Positions 16,661 through 27,301 of a DNA stretch of 64,000 nucleotides are shown here, in pieces. The notes under the pieces were generated by a model, which was given only the letters and a program-made list of their open reading frames with translations, had not been told where the DNA came from and ran no database searches. The translations under genes and the position numbers were made by a program. The DNA comes from an uncultured bacterium (GTDB taxonomy: Bacteria > Cyanobacteriota > Vampirovibrionia > Gastranaerophilales > Gastranaerophilaceae). Positions within the stretch are counted from its first letter, which is position 1; each line of letters opens with the position of its first letter. Location: the NCBI GenBank assembly GCA_949290355.1, contig CASERN010000011.1:62001-126000 (forward strand). The letters run 5' to 3'.

Positions 16661-16727
16661 TATTCGTAAAAGTCTATATATAAAAAGAATATTCGTAAAA
16701 TAATTTAACAAGATTAACGAATAATAT
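16661..16727. promoter_or_regulatory. res-like site of resolvase
   Basis: ATTCGT occurs at about 16662 and 16690 and inverted (ACGAAT) at 16717, in an AT-rich stretch just upstream of the resolvase. Spacing and inverted order recall resolvase binding sites, which would also control the gene. Confidence 0.45.
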
Positions 16728-16843
16728 TTAAAGTCAAAAAACGATGGTTGTAAAAGTTTACCTTTGCGAAAGGTGCTGGATTGAATTTGTATTTTTAATT
16801 ATTTCTTGTATATTAGAAGAAAAATCAAAAGGAATTTTTATAG

Positions 16844-17737
16844 ATGGATAGAACTAATGCACCAAAAATTTTATACAAATATATGCCTGCAGAGACTGCA
16901 TTAAAGGTGTTACAAACTCAAACTATCCGATTTAGTGATCCAAAAAAATTTAATGATCTGTACGATTCAGATGTTCCTATAAAATTGCGTGTAAATAGAA
17001 ATCTGACTTCAAAAGATTTTATTGCTATGCTAGAAGAATTTGAAAAAAATCCAGAATTGAAGTTATATTTGCCTGCAGGGATGACGCTAGAAAAAATGAA
17101 AGGATTAGTTAAACAATATAGATATTCAATAAATCCGGTAGATCACCTTAATAAAACTTTGGATAATATGAGAAAAAATATGCGGGTACTTTCGTTGTCC
17201 TCTAATAGAGATAATTTATTAATGTGGGCACATTATAGTAATAATCACAAAGGTATAGTTATAGGTTTTAAAAGAAATTCGGATTTATTAAAGTATGCAA
17301 CACCTGTTTTATATAGTAAAAATATCCCTGTAATAGACGGAAAACTATTAAGAGATTTTAAATTGAGCACTAAAGAGGCTTTAAGAGAATTACAAGTCCT
17401 TTTTCAAACAAAGAGTCTTGATTGGGAGTATGAGCAGGAATGGAGATGTGCACTTGATGTAGTAAAACGTTATGAATACTGTTTAAGGAAAAATCCAAAC
17501 TTAAAATATCAATCATCGGTGCTGTATAAAGAATTATTCTGCCAGAAGGAATTTGTTCATATCCCTTTTTTGCCAGAAGATGTTCAAAGTATATATCTAG
17601 GAGCAAATATAAATATAATAGATGAAAACATAATCATTAATATCATAAGAGAAAATTATCCTGGAGTAAGTATTTTTAAGGCATCTCGTAATGAAAATAA
17701 ATTTATGTTGGATTTTAAGCGTATCTTAGATTCTTGA
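16844..17737 (+). CDS. DUF2971-family protein
   Basis: The 297-residue protein has the DUF2971 pattern: ILYKYMPAETALKVLQTQTI near the start with FSDPKKFNDLYDS, then LSLSSNRDNLLMWAHYSNNH and GIVIGF in the centre and WEYEQEWRC later. The family is common in accessory and defence regions and its activity is poorly known. AAGGA precedes the ATG. It lies directly upstream of the KAP NTPase on the same strand (71-base gap), so they may be co-transcribed. Confidence 0.82.
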   Translation: MDRTNAPKILYKYMPAETALKVLQTQTIRFSDPKKFNDLYDSDVPIKLRVNRNLTSKDFIAMLEEFEKNPELKLYLPAGMTLEKMKGLVKQYRYSINPVDHLNKTLDNMRKNMRVLSLSSNRDNLLMWAHYSNNHKGIVIGFKRNSDLLKYATPVLYSKNIPVIDGKLLRDFKLSTKEALRELQVLFQTKSLDWEYEQEWRCALDVVKRYEYCLRKNPNLKYQSSVLYKELFCQKEFVHIPFLPEDVQSIYLGANINIIDENIIINIIRENYPGVSIFKASRNENKFMLDFKRILDS

Positions 17738-17808
17738 TGTGAATATGTACAAATCAAACAATTGAAATTTATATAATAGTAGTAAAGTAATAAAAAAGGT
17801 AAAGGATT

Positions 17809-19347
17809 ATGAGCTTAGATAAAGCAAATATATTTAAACTTAAAATAGAAGAATTTGAAAAATATAAACAAGAACCTTTCTTAGACTGTTTTGAAAGTAC
17901 AAAAATTTTCGCAAAAGCTTTAAAAAATGATATTGATACAAAGGAGACCCCACATTCTTTACTTCTTTCTGCAGAGTATGGAATGGGAAAAACTTTTTTT
18001 AGCACAAGATTTACGCAGTATCTTAAAAAATGTAAGTACGAAGTAATATATTTCAGTGCTTGGGAAAATGATTATATGCAGAACCCTTTTCTTGCATTTT
18101 CAAAAGCTATAATTAGTTATGCATATAACAGATTTACGGAAGAAAAATATGTAAAAAAATTATCAAATTTATTTGAAGCTGCTGAAAAAATAGTTAGTGC
18201 AATGTCATTAACATCAAGAATTGGTATACCAGGAGTCGCTGAAATGGATGTTACCATTGATGCTGGTAGATTACTTGAGTCATTTAAGGAAAATTGTGAT
18301 CCAATTATTGATTTTAGAAGCAAACTTTCATCATTTATTTCTAAAATTCCTAAAAAGAAACTAATTGTTATAGTTGATGAACTTGACCGTTGTAGACCTG
18401 ACTATGCAATGAAAACTTTAGAATGTATAAAACATTTTTTTGATATTGAAGGTTTATTTATTATTTTACCTACAAATAAAAATGCTTTAAATAATTGTAT
18501 AAAAGCATTATACGGAATTGAGAATGGTAATTTAAATGGTAAAGAAAATTATTTTCAAAAGTTTTTTAATGATGAAAGAGTTTTACAATCACCAACTGAA
18601 GAAGATTATTTATATGTTGTAAAGCAATATATATGTGAAGACAAATTAAAAGAGGCTTTGGACAAACATCTGCTATCAGGTGTAGCTGCTGATTATAATA
18701 GCATTCAAAATTTACAGATATGTTTTGCGAAATATGCTTACAAGGCAAAATTAACAGTTAGAGAAGTTAAAGATTTTTCATTAGAACTAGTAAGAATCTG
18801 TAATAATTTTTTTGAACCAATAAGAACAGAATGGTTAGCATGTATATTTGCTAATAAAAATAAAGAAAGAGGTGCTCATTTTCAATATCCGGTAAATAGT
18901 GAACATTGTTTTTATTGTGAACAGTATAAGAATTTAGAGAATAGTAGTAATGGTAAACAAGTACTGTTAGATTTAAGTTTGTGTAATTCGAAATTGAGAG
19001 AAATAACGCTGCTGAGAGAATGGGATTTTGGTAATTATGATACATACCAGAAATATATTAATTTAATTAATAAAATTAAATCACCACAGAAAAAATTTAA
19101 AACATATACAGATGTTTATAATTTTTTGGAATATCTTATTGCTGATATTACAGCGCTTGCAACTTTAGTTTCAAACAATCGTGAGTTAGAAAATCATTTG
19201 AATAAAATTAAATCAGTTTTAGAAGAACATAAAAATGCAATACTTAAGTACCAAAGAAAATATGGCTCTGATGATGATGATATTAATAGAAGGCAAAAAT
19301 ATATAGATGTTGTTAATAACCCTGAATTAATATATTTTAATGTTTAG
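17809..19347 (+). CDS. KAP-family P-loop NTPase
   Basis: The 512-residue protein has Walker A-like EYGMGKTFFSTRF (57-69, Lys61), YFSAWENDYMQNPF and the family Walker B signature VDELDRCRPDYA (189-200), which identifies KAP NTPases. The C-terminal half contains helical regions and a Cys pair. No clear membrane helices are visible, although other members carry them. It is the intact relative of the partial gene at 1-503, on the opposite strand. A role in phage exclusion is inferred from the family. Confidence 0.84.
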   Translation: MSLDKANIFKLKIEEFEKYKQEPFLDCFESTKIFAKALKNDIDTKETPHSLLLSAEYGMGKTFFSTRFTQYLKKCKYEVIYFSAWENDYMQNPFLAFSKAIISYAYNRFTEEKYVKKLSNLFEAAEKIVSAMSLTSRIGIPGVAEMDVTIDAGRLLESFKENCDPIIDFRSKLSSFISKIPKKKLIVIVDELDRCRPDYAMKTLECIKHFFDIEGLFIILPTNKNALNNCIKALYGIENGNLNGKENYFQKFFNDERVLQSPTEEDYLYVVKQYICEDKLKEALDKHLLSGVAADYNSIQNLQICFAKYAYKAKLTVREVKDFSLELVRICNNFFEPIRTEWLACIFANKNKERGAHFQYPVNSEHCFYCEQYKNLENSSNGKQVLLDLSLCNSKLREITLLREWDFGNYDTYQKYINLINKIKSPQKKFKTYTDVYNFLEYLIADITALATLVSNNRELENHLNKIKSVLEEHKNAILKYQRKYGSDDDDINRRQKYIDVVNNPELIYFNV

Positions 19348-19458
19348 TAAAATTTAAATATTTTTACATGGCTTTAAAACTTAGATTAGTTAAGATTTTG
19401 TAGCAAAAAATAATATTTAGTATTTTTCTAATTCCAGATAGTAAAAATGGAATGAATA

Positions 19459-20907
19459 ATGAAAGAAAAAGCTGTTATATATGCTAGGGTCTCATCTTTA
19501 TCCCAAGAAAAAGATGGTTTCTCTATTCCTGCACAAATTGATTTATTAAATAGTTATGCTGAAAAGAATAATATTGAAGTAGTGAAGATCTTTGATGAAG
19601 CTGAAACAGCAAAACAAGCAGGTCGAACAAAGTTCAATGCAATGTTAAAATTTCTTTCGCAGTACAAAGATGTATCCACTATACTTGTTGAAAAAACGGA
19701 TCGCCTTTATCGAAACTTCAAAGATTATGTTGAGTTAGATGTTGATAGAACAAGATATAAGGTTTGTCTTGTAAAAGAAGGAGTAGTATTGTGTAATAAT
19801 TCAAATTCCCATGAAAAATTAGTTCATGGGTTAAAGGTTTTGTTAGCAAAAAACTTCATTGATAATTTGAAGGAAGAAACTCAAAAGGGACGTTTAAAAA
19901 AAGCTAGTGAAGGTTACTTTATAGGGCAAGTCCCTTATGGGTATAAAAAGTTGGATACAAAAACTACAGTTATTAATTCAGATACAGCACCTTTTGTGAG
20001 ACGAGCTTTTGAGTTGTATGCTGATGGTTATTCTATAGAAAAAGTTAGAGAAACGCTAAAAGATGAAGGGTATATATATAATAAATCTTCTATAACAATT
20101 TCTAAGGGACACCTGCATAAGATGCTTAAGAATGTAGCATATATTGGAATTATCGATTTTAGAGGGAAATTTTACGAAGGGAAACATGAACCTATTGTAT
20201 CAAATGATCTTTTTAATAAAGTACAAAGACAGTTTAAGAAAGACTATAAGCCAGATAAAATATCTAAGCACAATTTTGCATTTACAGGGCTAATAACCTG
20301 TGCAGAATGTGGATGTGCTATTACTGCTGAAATTAAAAAAGGTAAGTATATATACTATCATTGTACCGGTTATAAAAAAAATTGTTCTCAAAAAGAATTT
20401 ATAACCGAAGAAAAACTTATTGAGCAATTTGATACTGCTGTAAGAGCAGTAACAATAAGTGAAAAGCATTTTGAATATATAAAAAAAGGACTAAGGGAAA
20501 GTTTTATAGATAAAAAGAAATATGATTTGGAACATTATGATGTAATGGTAAAAAATGTGAAAAAGATTCAAAACAGACTTGATAAGTTATACTTAGATAA
20601 ACTTGATGGGGAGATCAGTACTGAAGTATGGAGAGAAAAGCATGCTAAATGGACTGAAGATCTTGAAGTGTTGCAATCGAAAATATCAGCATATTCAAAA
20701 GCTAGTAAAAAATATTATGAAGAAGGTATTAAATATATCGAACTGTTAAAAAATGTGTATTCAATATACTCTGCACAATCTAATTCTGAAAAAGCAAAAC
20801 TTATAAAAATATTACTATCGAACTGTAAACTAAGAGATAAAAAACTAAGCTATGACTATAATAAACCATTTTCTTATTTTGTAAAAAACGACCAATGTCA
20901 TAAAAAA

Positions 20908-20934
<27 letters not shown>
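19459..20934 (+). CDS. Large serine recombinase (integrase)
   Basis: The 491-residue protein has an N-terminal catalytic domain (YARVSSLSQEKDGFSI with the nucleophile Ser, then EKTDRLYRNFKDY), a recombinase domain (PYGYKKL, HKMLKNVAYIG), a zinc ribbon (CAECGCAIT and CTGYKKNC) and a C-terminal coiled coil. It would integrate and excise the island. Its last nine or so codons are inside the 3' end of the tRNA-Arg on the other strand, so the tail was created by integration at that site. Confidence 0.9.
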
Positions 20935-20981
<47 letters not shown>

Positions 20982-21191
20982 TTGGATCCAGAGGGTTTAA
21001 ACAAGCGTTTGGTTTTATGGGGTACCTGTATAATCCCTCATAGAATTCATGTTAACACAAAAAATTTTTTTTGCAAGATAATTCCAAAATTCATATTTGT
21101 AAATTTTTGCAAATTGATTTTTTTGTTATTATTTAAAGTTTTTTATTCAAAATCTTGTAAAAAATAAAACTAATTAATACAAATTGTTATT

Positions 21192-21238
21192 AGCCTTAGT
21201 TTTGTGAAAGTTTTAATTAACAAAATTAAGGCTTTTTT
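21192..21238 (+). terminator. Rho-independent terminator at the island edge
   Basis: A 14-base stem starting AGCCTTAGTTTTGT (one G-U pair) has a 14-base loop and a T-run. It insulates alaS from transcription out of the recombinase. Confidence 0.7.
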
Positions 21239-21249
21239 ATTTGTTTTTT

Positions 21250-21278
21250 TTGCAAGAGTTTTTTGTTTAAGATATAAT
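21250..21278 (+). promoter_or_regulatory. alaS promoter
   Basis: TTGCAA at 21250-21255 and TATAAT at 21273-21278 are 17 bases apart. A second TATAAT at 21284-21289 is also possible. Confidence 0.5.
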
Positions 21279-21315
21279 TTTTTTATAATGTAGAAAACTA
21301 TAAGGGAATTAGATT

Positions 21316-23940
21316 ATGCTAACCGGAAATGAAATTAGACAATTATATTTAGATTACTTTAAAAATAAACATCAACATACAATAGTTGAAAGTTCAAGTC
21401 TTGTACCTGATAATCCGACTGTTTTGTTGACTACAGCTGGAATGTTACAATTTTTACCTATATTTTTAGGTATTCAACCTTGCCCTTATGAACCTGCAAG
21501 AGCTACTTCTTGCCAAAAATGTGCAAGAGCCGGCGGTAAAGATTCTGATATTGAAAATGTTGGAAGAACTCCAAGACACCATACATTTTTTGAAATGTTA
21601 GGGAATTTTTCTTTTGGCGATTATTACAAAAAAGAAATTATTCCTTGGGCTTGGGAATTTGTTACTGAGGTTTTGAAACTTGATAAAGACAGATTGTGGA
21701 TTACAATTTTTGAAACAGATGATGAAGCTTATGAAATTTGGAGAAGTGTTGGAGTCCCAGCTGAACGTATTAAACGTAAAGGGAAAAAAGATAATTTCTG
21801 GGGACCTCCGGGAGCATCAGGATCTTGCGGCCCTTGTTCTGAAATTCATTATGATTTAGGCGAACAATATAAATGTGATGATCCTAATTGTGGTATTGAT
21901 ACTTGTGAATGCGACAGATGGGTTGAAATTTGGAACCTTGTATTTACTGAATTGTACCAAGATGAAGAAGGAAATCAATCTCCTTTAGGTAAGAAAAACG
22001 TTGATACAGGTATGGGGTTAGAACGTATTGCAATGGTATGTCAAGGTGTTGCATCAACTTTTGAAACAGATCTTTTAAAACCTATTATGGATAAAGTTTC
22101 TGAAATGAGTGGTGTACCTTATAAAAAATCTGAAAAAACAGATATTTCATTGAGGATTATCACTGACCATGCAAGATGTGTAACTTTCTTGATTTCAGAT
22201 GGAGTTATTCCAGGAAATGAAGGCAGAAGTTATGTATTAAGAATGATATTGAGACGTGCTTTGCGTCATGGAAAAATCTTAGGTATGGATTTGCCTTTCT
22301 TGTATAAACTTGTGGATGTTGTAGTTGAAAATTATGGCAAAGCTTATCCTGATTTAGTTAAAAATAAATCTAAAATTGTAGAAACTATAAAAAAAGAAGA
22401 AGAACGTTTTGCAAAAACTCTTGATCGTGGCTATAAAATGCTTGATGAATTTATTTCTACGAAAAAAGATATAGATGGTGAAAGTGCATTCAAATTGTAC
22501 GATACATATGGATTCCCGTTTGAATTGACAAGAGAAATAGCAGAAGAAAACGATCTTAAAGTTGATGAAAAGGGATACAAAGCTGCTATGCAGGAGCAAA
22601 AAGATCGTGCAAAAGCTGCTGCAGCAAAAATTAGTGTAACCGGTGATATGAAATATGCAAAACTTGAACAACAAGTTGGATCTTCAGAATTTGTAGGTTA
22701 TACAGAGAATGAGTGTGATGCTAAAATCCTTGCGACAATTGATGGAGATGGATATGTTGATGTTGTTTTAGACAGAACTCCATTCTATGCTGAATGCGGA
22801 GGTCAAGTTGGAGATAGCGGAATAATAGAGGACAAGAATACACAGGGTCAGGAAGTTAAACTTGATGTTCTTACAACTTTTAAAGTTAACAAATTGTTTG
22901 TTCACCGCTGCCAAATTGTAAATGGAGAAATTACAATAGGTGAAAGTGTAAAAGCTAAAATTGATCTTCCAAGACGTGAAGAAATCAGACTTCACCATTC
23001 ATCTGCCCACTTACTTCAAGCTGCTTTAACAAAAGTGTTGGGCAATGAGGTAAAACAAGCAGGTTCTCAGGTTGAAGAAAACAGAATGCGTTTTGACTTT
23101 ACATTCTCTCGTGCTATGACTTTCGATGAAATTCTTAAAGCAGAAGCTATTGTAAATGATTGGATTGCTCAAGGTTTAGAAATTTCTACTCAAGAAATGG
23201 ATATTGAAAAAGCAAAACTTACAGGTGCTGTCGCTTTATTTGGCGAAAAATATGAAGATATTGTAAGAGTTGTTTCAATTGGCGGTTCAGATAATTGTGT
23301 TTCAAAAGAATTTTGTGCAGGTACCCATGCAAGAAATACAAGAGATTTAAGATTATTTAAAATTGTTTCTGAGGCAGCTATTGCAGCTGGAACAAGACGT
23401 ATAGAAGCTGTTGTATCAAAGGCTGCATTTGAATTTATGAATGAGAGAGTAATTGAAATGGATAAACTTTCTCAAATGTTTAAAGTTCATTCAGAAGAAG
23501 TTATTGAACGTATAAAAAAACTTCAGGAAGAAAATAAAGAACTTCAAAAAGAATTAGTAAAAGCAAAAGAAGAAAGCGCACGTGCTAAGTTTGCAACTTT
23601 CTTGTCAAAAGCTGAAGATATTCAAGGCGGTAAGTTATTTGTTTCAAAAGTTGAGAATTTTGATGCTAATGCAGTAAAAGCAGGTATTGAGTTTATGGCC
23701 CAAAAATTTGGTGATAGTATTATTATTCTTGCTTCTGAAAAACTTGTTGCAGTTAAAGTATCAGACAGTTTTGTTAAGAAAGGAATTAATGCAGGCAAGA
23801 TTGTTGGAGAAATCGCTCGCGCAACAGGCGCAAACGGAGGCGGAAGACCTAATTTCGCTCAAGGTGGAGTTAAAGATGCTTCAAAATTGGATGAAATTTT
23901 ATCTAAAGTTGAAGAAAATCTAAAGTGTGTTAAGGCATAA
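21316..23940 (+). CDS. alaS: Alanyl-tRNA synthetase
   Basis: The 874-residue protein is of usual family length. It charges tRNA-Ala. Visible parts are the class II catalytic start ([14 protein letters not shown]), the editing-domain zinc ligands [10 protein letters not shown] and CAGTHA, a coiled coil near 720-770 (KIKKLQEEN-type) and the Gly-rich DHHA1 end ([14 protein letters not shown]). Start ATG has AAGGGA upstream and its own promoter. The next gene, dut, follows 10 bases after and is probably co-transcribed. Confidence 0.97.
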   Translation: MLTGNEIRQLYLDYFKNKHQHTIVESSSLVPDNPTVLLTTAGMLQFLPIFLGIQPCPYEPARATSCQKCARAGGKDSDIENVGRTPRHHTFFEMLGNFSFGDYYKKEIIPWAWEFVTEVLKLDKDRLWITIFETDDEAYEIWRSVGVPAERIKRKGKKDNFWGPPGASGSCGPCSEIHYDLGEQYKCDDPNCGIDTCECDRWVEIWNLVFTELYQDEEGNQSPLGKKNVDTGMGLERIAMVCQGVASTFETDLLKPIMDKVSEMSGVPYKKSEKTDISLRIITDHARCVTFLISDGVIPGNEGRSYVLRMILRRALRHGKILGMDLPFLYKLVDVVVENYGKAYPDLVKNKSKIVETIKKEEERFAKTLDRGYKMLDEFISTKKDIDGESAFKLYDTYGFPFELTREIAEENDLKVDEKGYKAAMQEQKDRAKAAAAKISVTGDMKYAKLEQQVGSSEFVGYTENECDAKILATIDGDGYVDVVLDRTPFYAECGGQVGDSGIIEDKNTQGQEVKLDVLTTFKVNKLFVHRCQIVNGEITIGESVKAKIDLPRREEIRLHHSSAHLLQAALTKVLGNEVKQAGSQVEENRMRFDFTFSRAMTFDEILKAEAIVNDWIAQGLEISTQEMDIEKAKLTGAVALFGEKYEDIVRVVSIGGSDNCVSKEFCAGTHARNTRDLRLFKIVSEAAIAAGTRRIEAVVSKAAFEFMNERVIEMDKLSQMFKVHSEEVIERIKKLQEENKELQKELVKAKEESARAKFATFLSKAEDIQGGKLFVSKVENFDANAVKAGIEFMAQKFGDSIIILASEKLVAVKVSDSFVKKGINAGKIVGEIARATGANGGGRPNFAQGGVKDASKLDEILSKVEENLKCVKA

Positions 23941-23950
23941 TGGAGAATTT

Positions 23951-24388
23951 ATGACAGTATTAAAAATAGAAAGATTACCACATAATAAGTTTTTACCTGA
24001 ATATAAGACTGAAGGTGCGGCAGGCATGGATTTGTGTGCAGCAATTTCAGAGCCTGTAACTTTAGGACCTCTTGAACGTAAATTGATTCCAACAGGATTA
24101 AAAATAGAATTGGAACATGGATATGAAGCTCAAGTAAGGCCTCGTTCAGGGTTATCAATAAAACATGGAATAACTTTGATTAATTGTATAGGGACAATTG
24201 ATGAAGATTATAGAGGAGAGATCTGTGTGCCTGTTGTAAATATTTCTAACGAGTCTTATACGATTCAGCCAGATGAAAGAATTGCTCAAATGGTAATTGC
24301 GAAAGTTGAACAAGCTGAAATCAAAGTTGCTATGGAATTAACAGCAACAGGCAGAGGTGCAGGGGGCTTTGGGTCTACAGGAAAATAA
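23951..24388 (+). CDS. dut: dUTP diphosphatase
   Basis: The 145-residue trimeric dUTPase hydrolyses dUTP to dUMP, keeping uracil out of DNA and feeding dTMP synthesis. All five motifs are visible: [37 protein letters not shown] and [14 protein letters not shown] 23951 is chosen because GGAG precedes it by five bases. A terminator follows directly at 24411. Confidence 0.95.
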   Translation: MTVLKIERLPHNKFLPEYKTEGAAGMDLCAAISEPVTLGPLERKLIPTGLKIELEHGYEAQVRPRSGLSIKHGITLINCIGTIDEDYRGEICVPVVNISNESYTIQPDERIAQMVIAKVEQAEIKVAMELTATGRGAGGFGSTGK

Positions 24389-24410
24389 TATTAATTAGAA
24401 TAATAAAAAA

Positions 24411-24438
24411 AAGAACCTTTAAATAGGTTCTTTTTTTT
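24411..24438 (+). terminator. Terminator after dut
   Basis: Stem AAGAACC/GGTTCTT with an eight-base loop and eight T. The run of A before the stem makes it bidirectional for the small gene from the other side. Confidence 0.8.
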
Positions 24439-24472
24439 ATAAAATTTTTACACGAGAAAAGGAGGAACTTTA

Positions 24473-24640
24473 TTATTTTTTGCCTTTAAAGATTGAAATA
24501 TCTTTAAGTGCTACATTAGTATTAAGATCAAAAATTGCATTAGGAATTTGTTGCTGTTCTTCCTTAACTTTATTTTGTTTTAAGTAATCAGAAGGTATTT
24601 GTGGTTTCCCTTTTGGTATTTCATTGTTAAAGTCGATCAT
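24473..24640 (-). CDS. 55-residue hypothetical protein
   Basis: A short frame, MIDFNNEIPKGKPQIPSDY onward, ends FKGKK-TAA and has a good AGAGGA site before ATG 24640. It has no hydrophobic segment. Codon use resembles the neighbours. It lies downstream of the GH57 gene on the same strand and ends at the dut terminator. No family is recognised. Confidence 0.55.
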   Translation of the reverse strand: MIDFNNEIPKGKPQIPSDYLKQNKVKEEQQQIPNAIFDLNTNVALKDISIFKGKK

Positions 24641-24721
24641 ATTAATTCCTCTTTGCTTGTTTTTATTAACGTCAATAATAAAAAAAACTTTAGTATTTAT
24701 TATTATTTTATTAAAAATTTG

Positions 24722-26944
24722 TTACATTCTTTTTATTGTTAACAACATTTCATTAGGCACAAAATAGTCCTTTATTCCATAGTTTGCATTTACAAATAGA
24801 AATTCTAATGTATCGCCTTTATCAATTTCAATGTCGTCAAAAGGAATGCTTAAATCCACAACTTTGTCGTATACTGCTTTTATATTTTTAGGAGAAGCTA
24901 TTACCCATAAATTATTTGAAATTGCGCTTACAAGTCTAACAAGATTTATTTCTCCGTTATATATTGAAATTTGCATTTCATTGTGGAATTTTTCTTTTGA
25001 AATCGGTAATAATTTTTCATTAGTTTGTATAATTCTAATAGGCGAAAGATATTGTTTTTTATTTTGATTGCGCATATAAACATACATCTGATTTACTCTT
25101 TTAGAAGTAGATGCTGAATTTTTATTGTATTCATTGATATAAAATCTCAAATACAAATTATCTTTGTCATATCCAAAACAAATTTTGTCGTAAAATTTAT
25201 CTTCATCGAGCACTGGGCCATCAGGAATTTTTATACAACCTGCATTGAGCCAATTCTCATCATCGTGTTCTTTCCCGTCCAATATTGGAGTAAATTCTCC
25301 TTTGGGATATCGTGAAGGTTTTGTGATAGCTGATAGCAGAGGAATATCAAGATATTCAGGAACTTCTATCCCAAGATAAAGATATATATTTTTTAAGTGT
25401 TCTCTAAAAATGTAGTCGAAAATATTGTCTCTGCCTGAATCATTAGGTTCTCCATACCACCAAAACCAGTCGCTGCCTTCACATATAAAAAGTTCTTGTC
25501 TTGCTGCTTCTATATTCGGATTAAACGGATTTTGTTTAACATAAGCACAAAAATCGTCTCTTACCTGTTTTAAATATGTCCAGGCAAGGTTTTTGAGAGG
25601 TTCGTCTATCCATAGTTTGAAGTTTCTATTCACCCAAGATCCGGAGCTTAATTTATTTAAAGGTTTTTGTGTGTCTTTTTCGATGTAATCACTTATCAAT
25701 ACTGTTTCTAACGTTGGGTCATTTTCGATTAATGAGTATATAGTAGAAAGAAATGTTGATCCATCTGCAGTGTAATTTTCCCAACAATTTTCTCCATCCA
25801 TTGCAATTGTTAATAAGTGGTTTCCGTCAGGTGAAGTTAATAATTTACTTTGTATTGCTTTAATTCTGTCATATAAATCATTCGCAGCTCCTTCAGGGGA
25901 GTGATTAGGATATTCAAAGCCTATTAAATTTGGGATAACGGAGTCTCTGAATATAATTTTTGTACCTTTATAATCATATGATTTTAGCAAATGATATGGA
26001 TCTTCTAAGTATCCTCTAAAATCTCGTATAAATTCAAATTTTATTGAATCAGACAAAATTCCTTCATCAGATATTGTCCATTCAATTCCAAGTTCTTTGA
26101 ACATGTCCATGACTTTGGAATTTATGCATTGTTCTGATGGCCAAATCCCTTTTGGTCTGACACCAAAAAGTTCTTCCATTCTATCAAGAGCTTTTTGGGT
26201 TTGCATTTTGGCGTCAAGTGCCATTTTTAAATTTGTTGGCAAATCACTGTTATGTGATATTTTGATACTTTTTATATCGAGTAAAATAGGTAAAATAGGG
26301 TGATAATAAGGACTTGTAGTTATTTCTATTTTCCCTTTTTTGATTAATTTTTTATATGTTGGAATAATTTGTCTAATTATATCTCTTTGAATATCTATGA
26401 TTTTGATTCTGTCTTCCAGAGTGTAGTTTTTTCCTTTTTTAATGAGTTTTTTTAAATCAGGGTACATATTTTTGTATATAGGATCAAACCACGCAAGGTT
26501 GAACAAAGCCATCAAATCGGAATATTCTTGAGGTGAAAAAATATCTATGCTATTTTCCGTATTTGATTGATACTTTTGATAAAGTCTGTTATATTCCTCA
26601 TTTGGTAAAATCATTGAGTGAAAATTTGCATCAAAAAAATTATTAATAATGAATTCTTTATCATCATTATTCAAATCTTTAACATCTGTAACTGTCAATC
26701 TTGAATGAATATCATGCAGCCCATTTTCACCATAATCTATCAAAGAATCCATTAATACAGGAACTAAATTGAAATTAAGTTTAATGTTTTTAAATTTATT
26801 GATTATCAAAGCCATGTCAAGATAATCTTTAATAGCATGTAGTCTTACCCATGGCATTAAATAATCACCTGTTGGAGAAAGTTGATAAACAGGTTGATGC
26901 ATATGCCAATAGAATGCTATAGATAATTTTTTTGCTTGGCTCAT
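24722..26944 (-). CDS. Glycoside hydrolase family 57 protein
   Basis: The 740-residue protein has an N-terminal GH57 barrel (FYWHMHQPVY at about 11-20), the nucleophile-type WPSEQC (about residue 268) and acid-type AMDGENCW (about 380-387). GH57 enzymes act on alpha-glucans (amylase, branching or glucanotransferase). The C-terminal 230 residues have a CBM9-like sugar-binding domain (ILDGKEHDDENW). No signal peptide is seen, so it is probably a cytosolic glycogen enzyme. The exact activity is not resolved. Confidence 0.85.
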   Translation of the reverse strand: MSQAKKLSIAFYWHMHQPVYQLSPTGDYLMPWVRLHAIKDYLDMALIINKFKNIKLNFNLVPVLMDSLIDYGENGLHDIHSRLTVTDVKDLNNDDKEFIINNFFDANFHSMILPNEEYNRLYQKYQSNTENSIDIFSPQEYSDLMALFNLAWFDPIYKNMYPDLKKLIKKGKNYTLEDRIKIIDIQRDIIRQIIPTYKKLIKKGKIEITTSPYYHPILPILLDIKSIKISHNSDLPTNLKMALDAKMQTQKALDRMEELFGVRPKGIWPSEQCINSKVMDMFKELGIEWTISDEGILSDSIKFEFIRDFRGYLEDPYHLLKSYDYKGTKIIFRDSVIPNLIGFEYPNHSPEGAANDLYDRIKAIQSKLLTSPDGNHLLTIAMDGENCWENYTADGSTFLSTIYSLIENDPTLETVLISDYIEKDTQKPLNKLSSGSWVNRNFKLWIDEPLKNLAWTYLKQVRDDFCAYVKQNPFNPNIEAARQELFICEGSDWFWWYGEPNDSGRDNIFDYIFREHLKNIYLYLGIEVPEYLDIPLLSAITKPSRYPKGEFTPILDGKEHDDENWLNAGCIKIPDGPVLDEDKFYDKICFGYDKDNLYLRFYINEYNKNSASTSKRVNQMYVYMRNQNKKQYLSPIRIIQTNEKLLPISKEKFHNEMQISIYNGEINLVRLVSAISNNLWVIASPKNIKAVYDKVVDLSIPFDDIEIDKGDTLEFLFVNANYGIKDYFVPNEMLLTIKRM

Positions 26945-26960
26945 GACAAATCCAGCTCCA

Positions 26961-26991
26961 GAATGCTATTCTCAAAAACATTATAGCATTC
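26961..26991 (-). promoter_or_regulatory. Inverted repeat with -10-like box before GH57 gene
   Basis: GAATGCTAT and its complement (26961-26969, 26983-26991) flank 13 bases. On the minus strand TATAAT forms part of the first arm, so the hairpin could overlap the promoter or act as an operator. Confidence 0.35.
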
Positions 26992-27022
26992 AAAAGCAAA
27001 AAAAGGAATATAATTTACATTT

Positions 27023-27301
27023 TTAAATGTTATGCATATTGTCAAAAATTTCTTTTCTCTGGATCCAAATTTCCATTCCAAGTTCTTCTCCTACTTTATT
27101 CAAAGCTTCTTTTATATCTTTGAAAGGGTATTTGGATTTTTCAATATTCCCAAGCATGAACATTACAAAATAACCTTGCATTAATGTCTGTTTAATATCT
27201 TCAATATTTACTTCGTACTTTGCAAGTACGTTAGAAACTTTTGCAACTATTCCAACTTTATCTTTTCCTGATACTGTTATGATAATTTGTTGATCTGACA
27301 T
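27023..27301 (-). CDS. ACT domain protein (UPF0237 type)
   Basis: A single ACT domain of 92 residues: IIITVSGKDKVGIVAKVSNVLAKY then VNIEDIKQTL and YFVMFML, the pattern of small stand-alone ACT proteins thought to bind amino acids. It overlaps the symporter gene before it by 25 bases, so the two are coupled and the ACT protein may sense the amino acid the symporter carries. Confidence 0.85.
   Translation of the reverse strand: MSDQQIIITVSGKDKVGIVAKVSNVLAKYEVNIEDIKQTLMQGYFVMFMLGNIEKSKYPFKDIKEALNKVGEELGMEIWIQRKEIFDNMHNI

Larger units (their letters stand above)
20982..21315. other. Island/core junction and alaS leader
   Basis: The stretch holds a rho-independent terminator (21192-21238) and the alaS promoter (21250-21278). 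Frames seen here are shadows of the tRNA. No gene is supported. Confidence 0.6.

Noticed and set aside
21192-21315. T-box or attenuator controlling alaS
   Set aside because: The promoter lies after the hairpin, so the hairpin ends upstream transcription, and no T-box motifs are visible.
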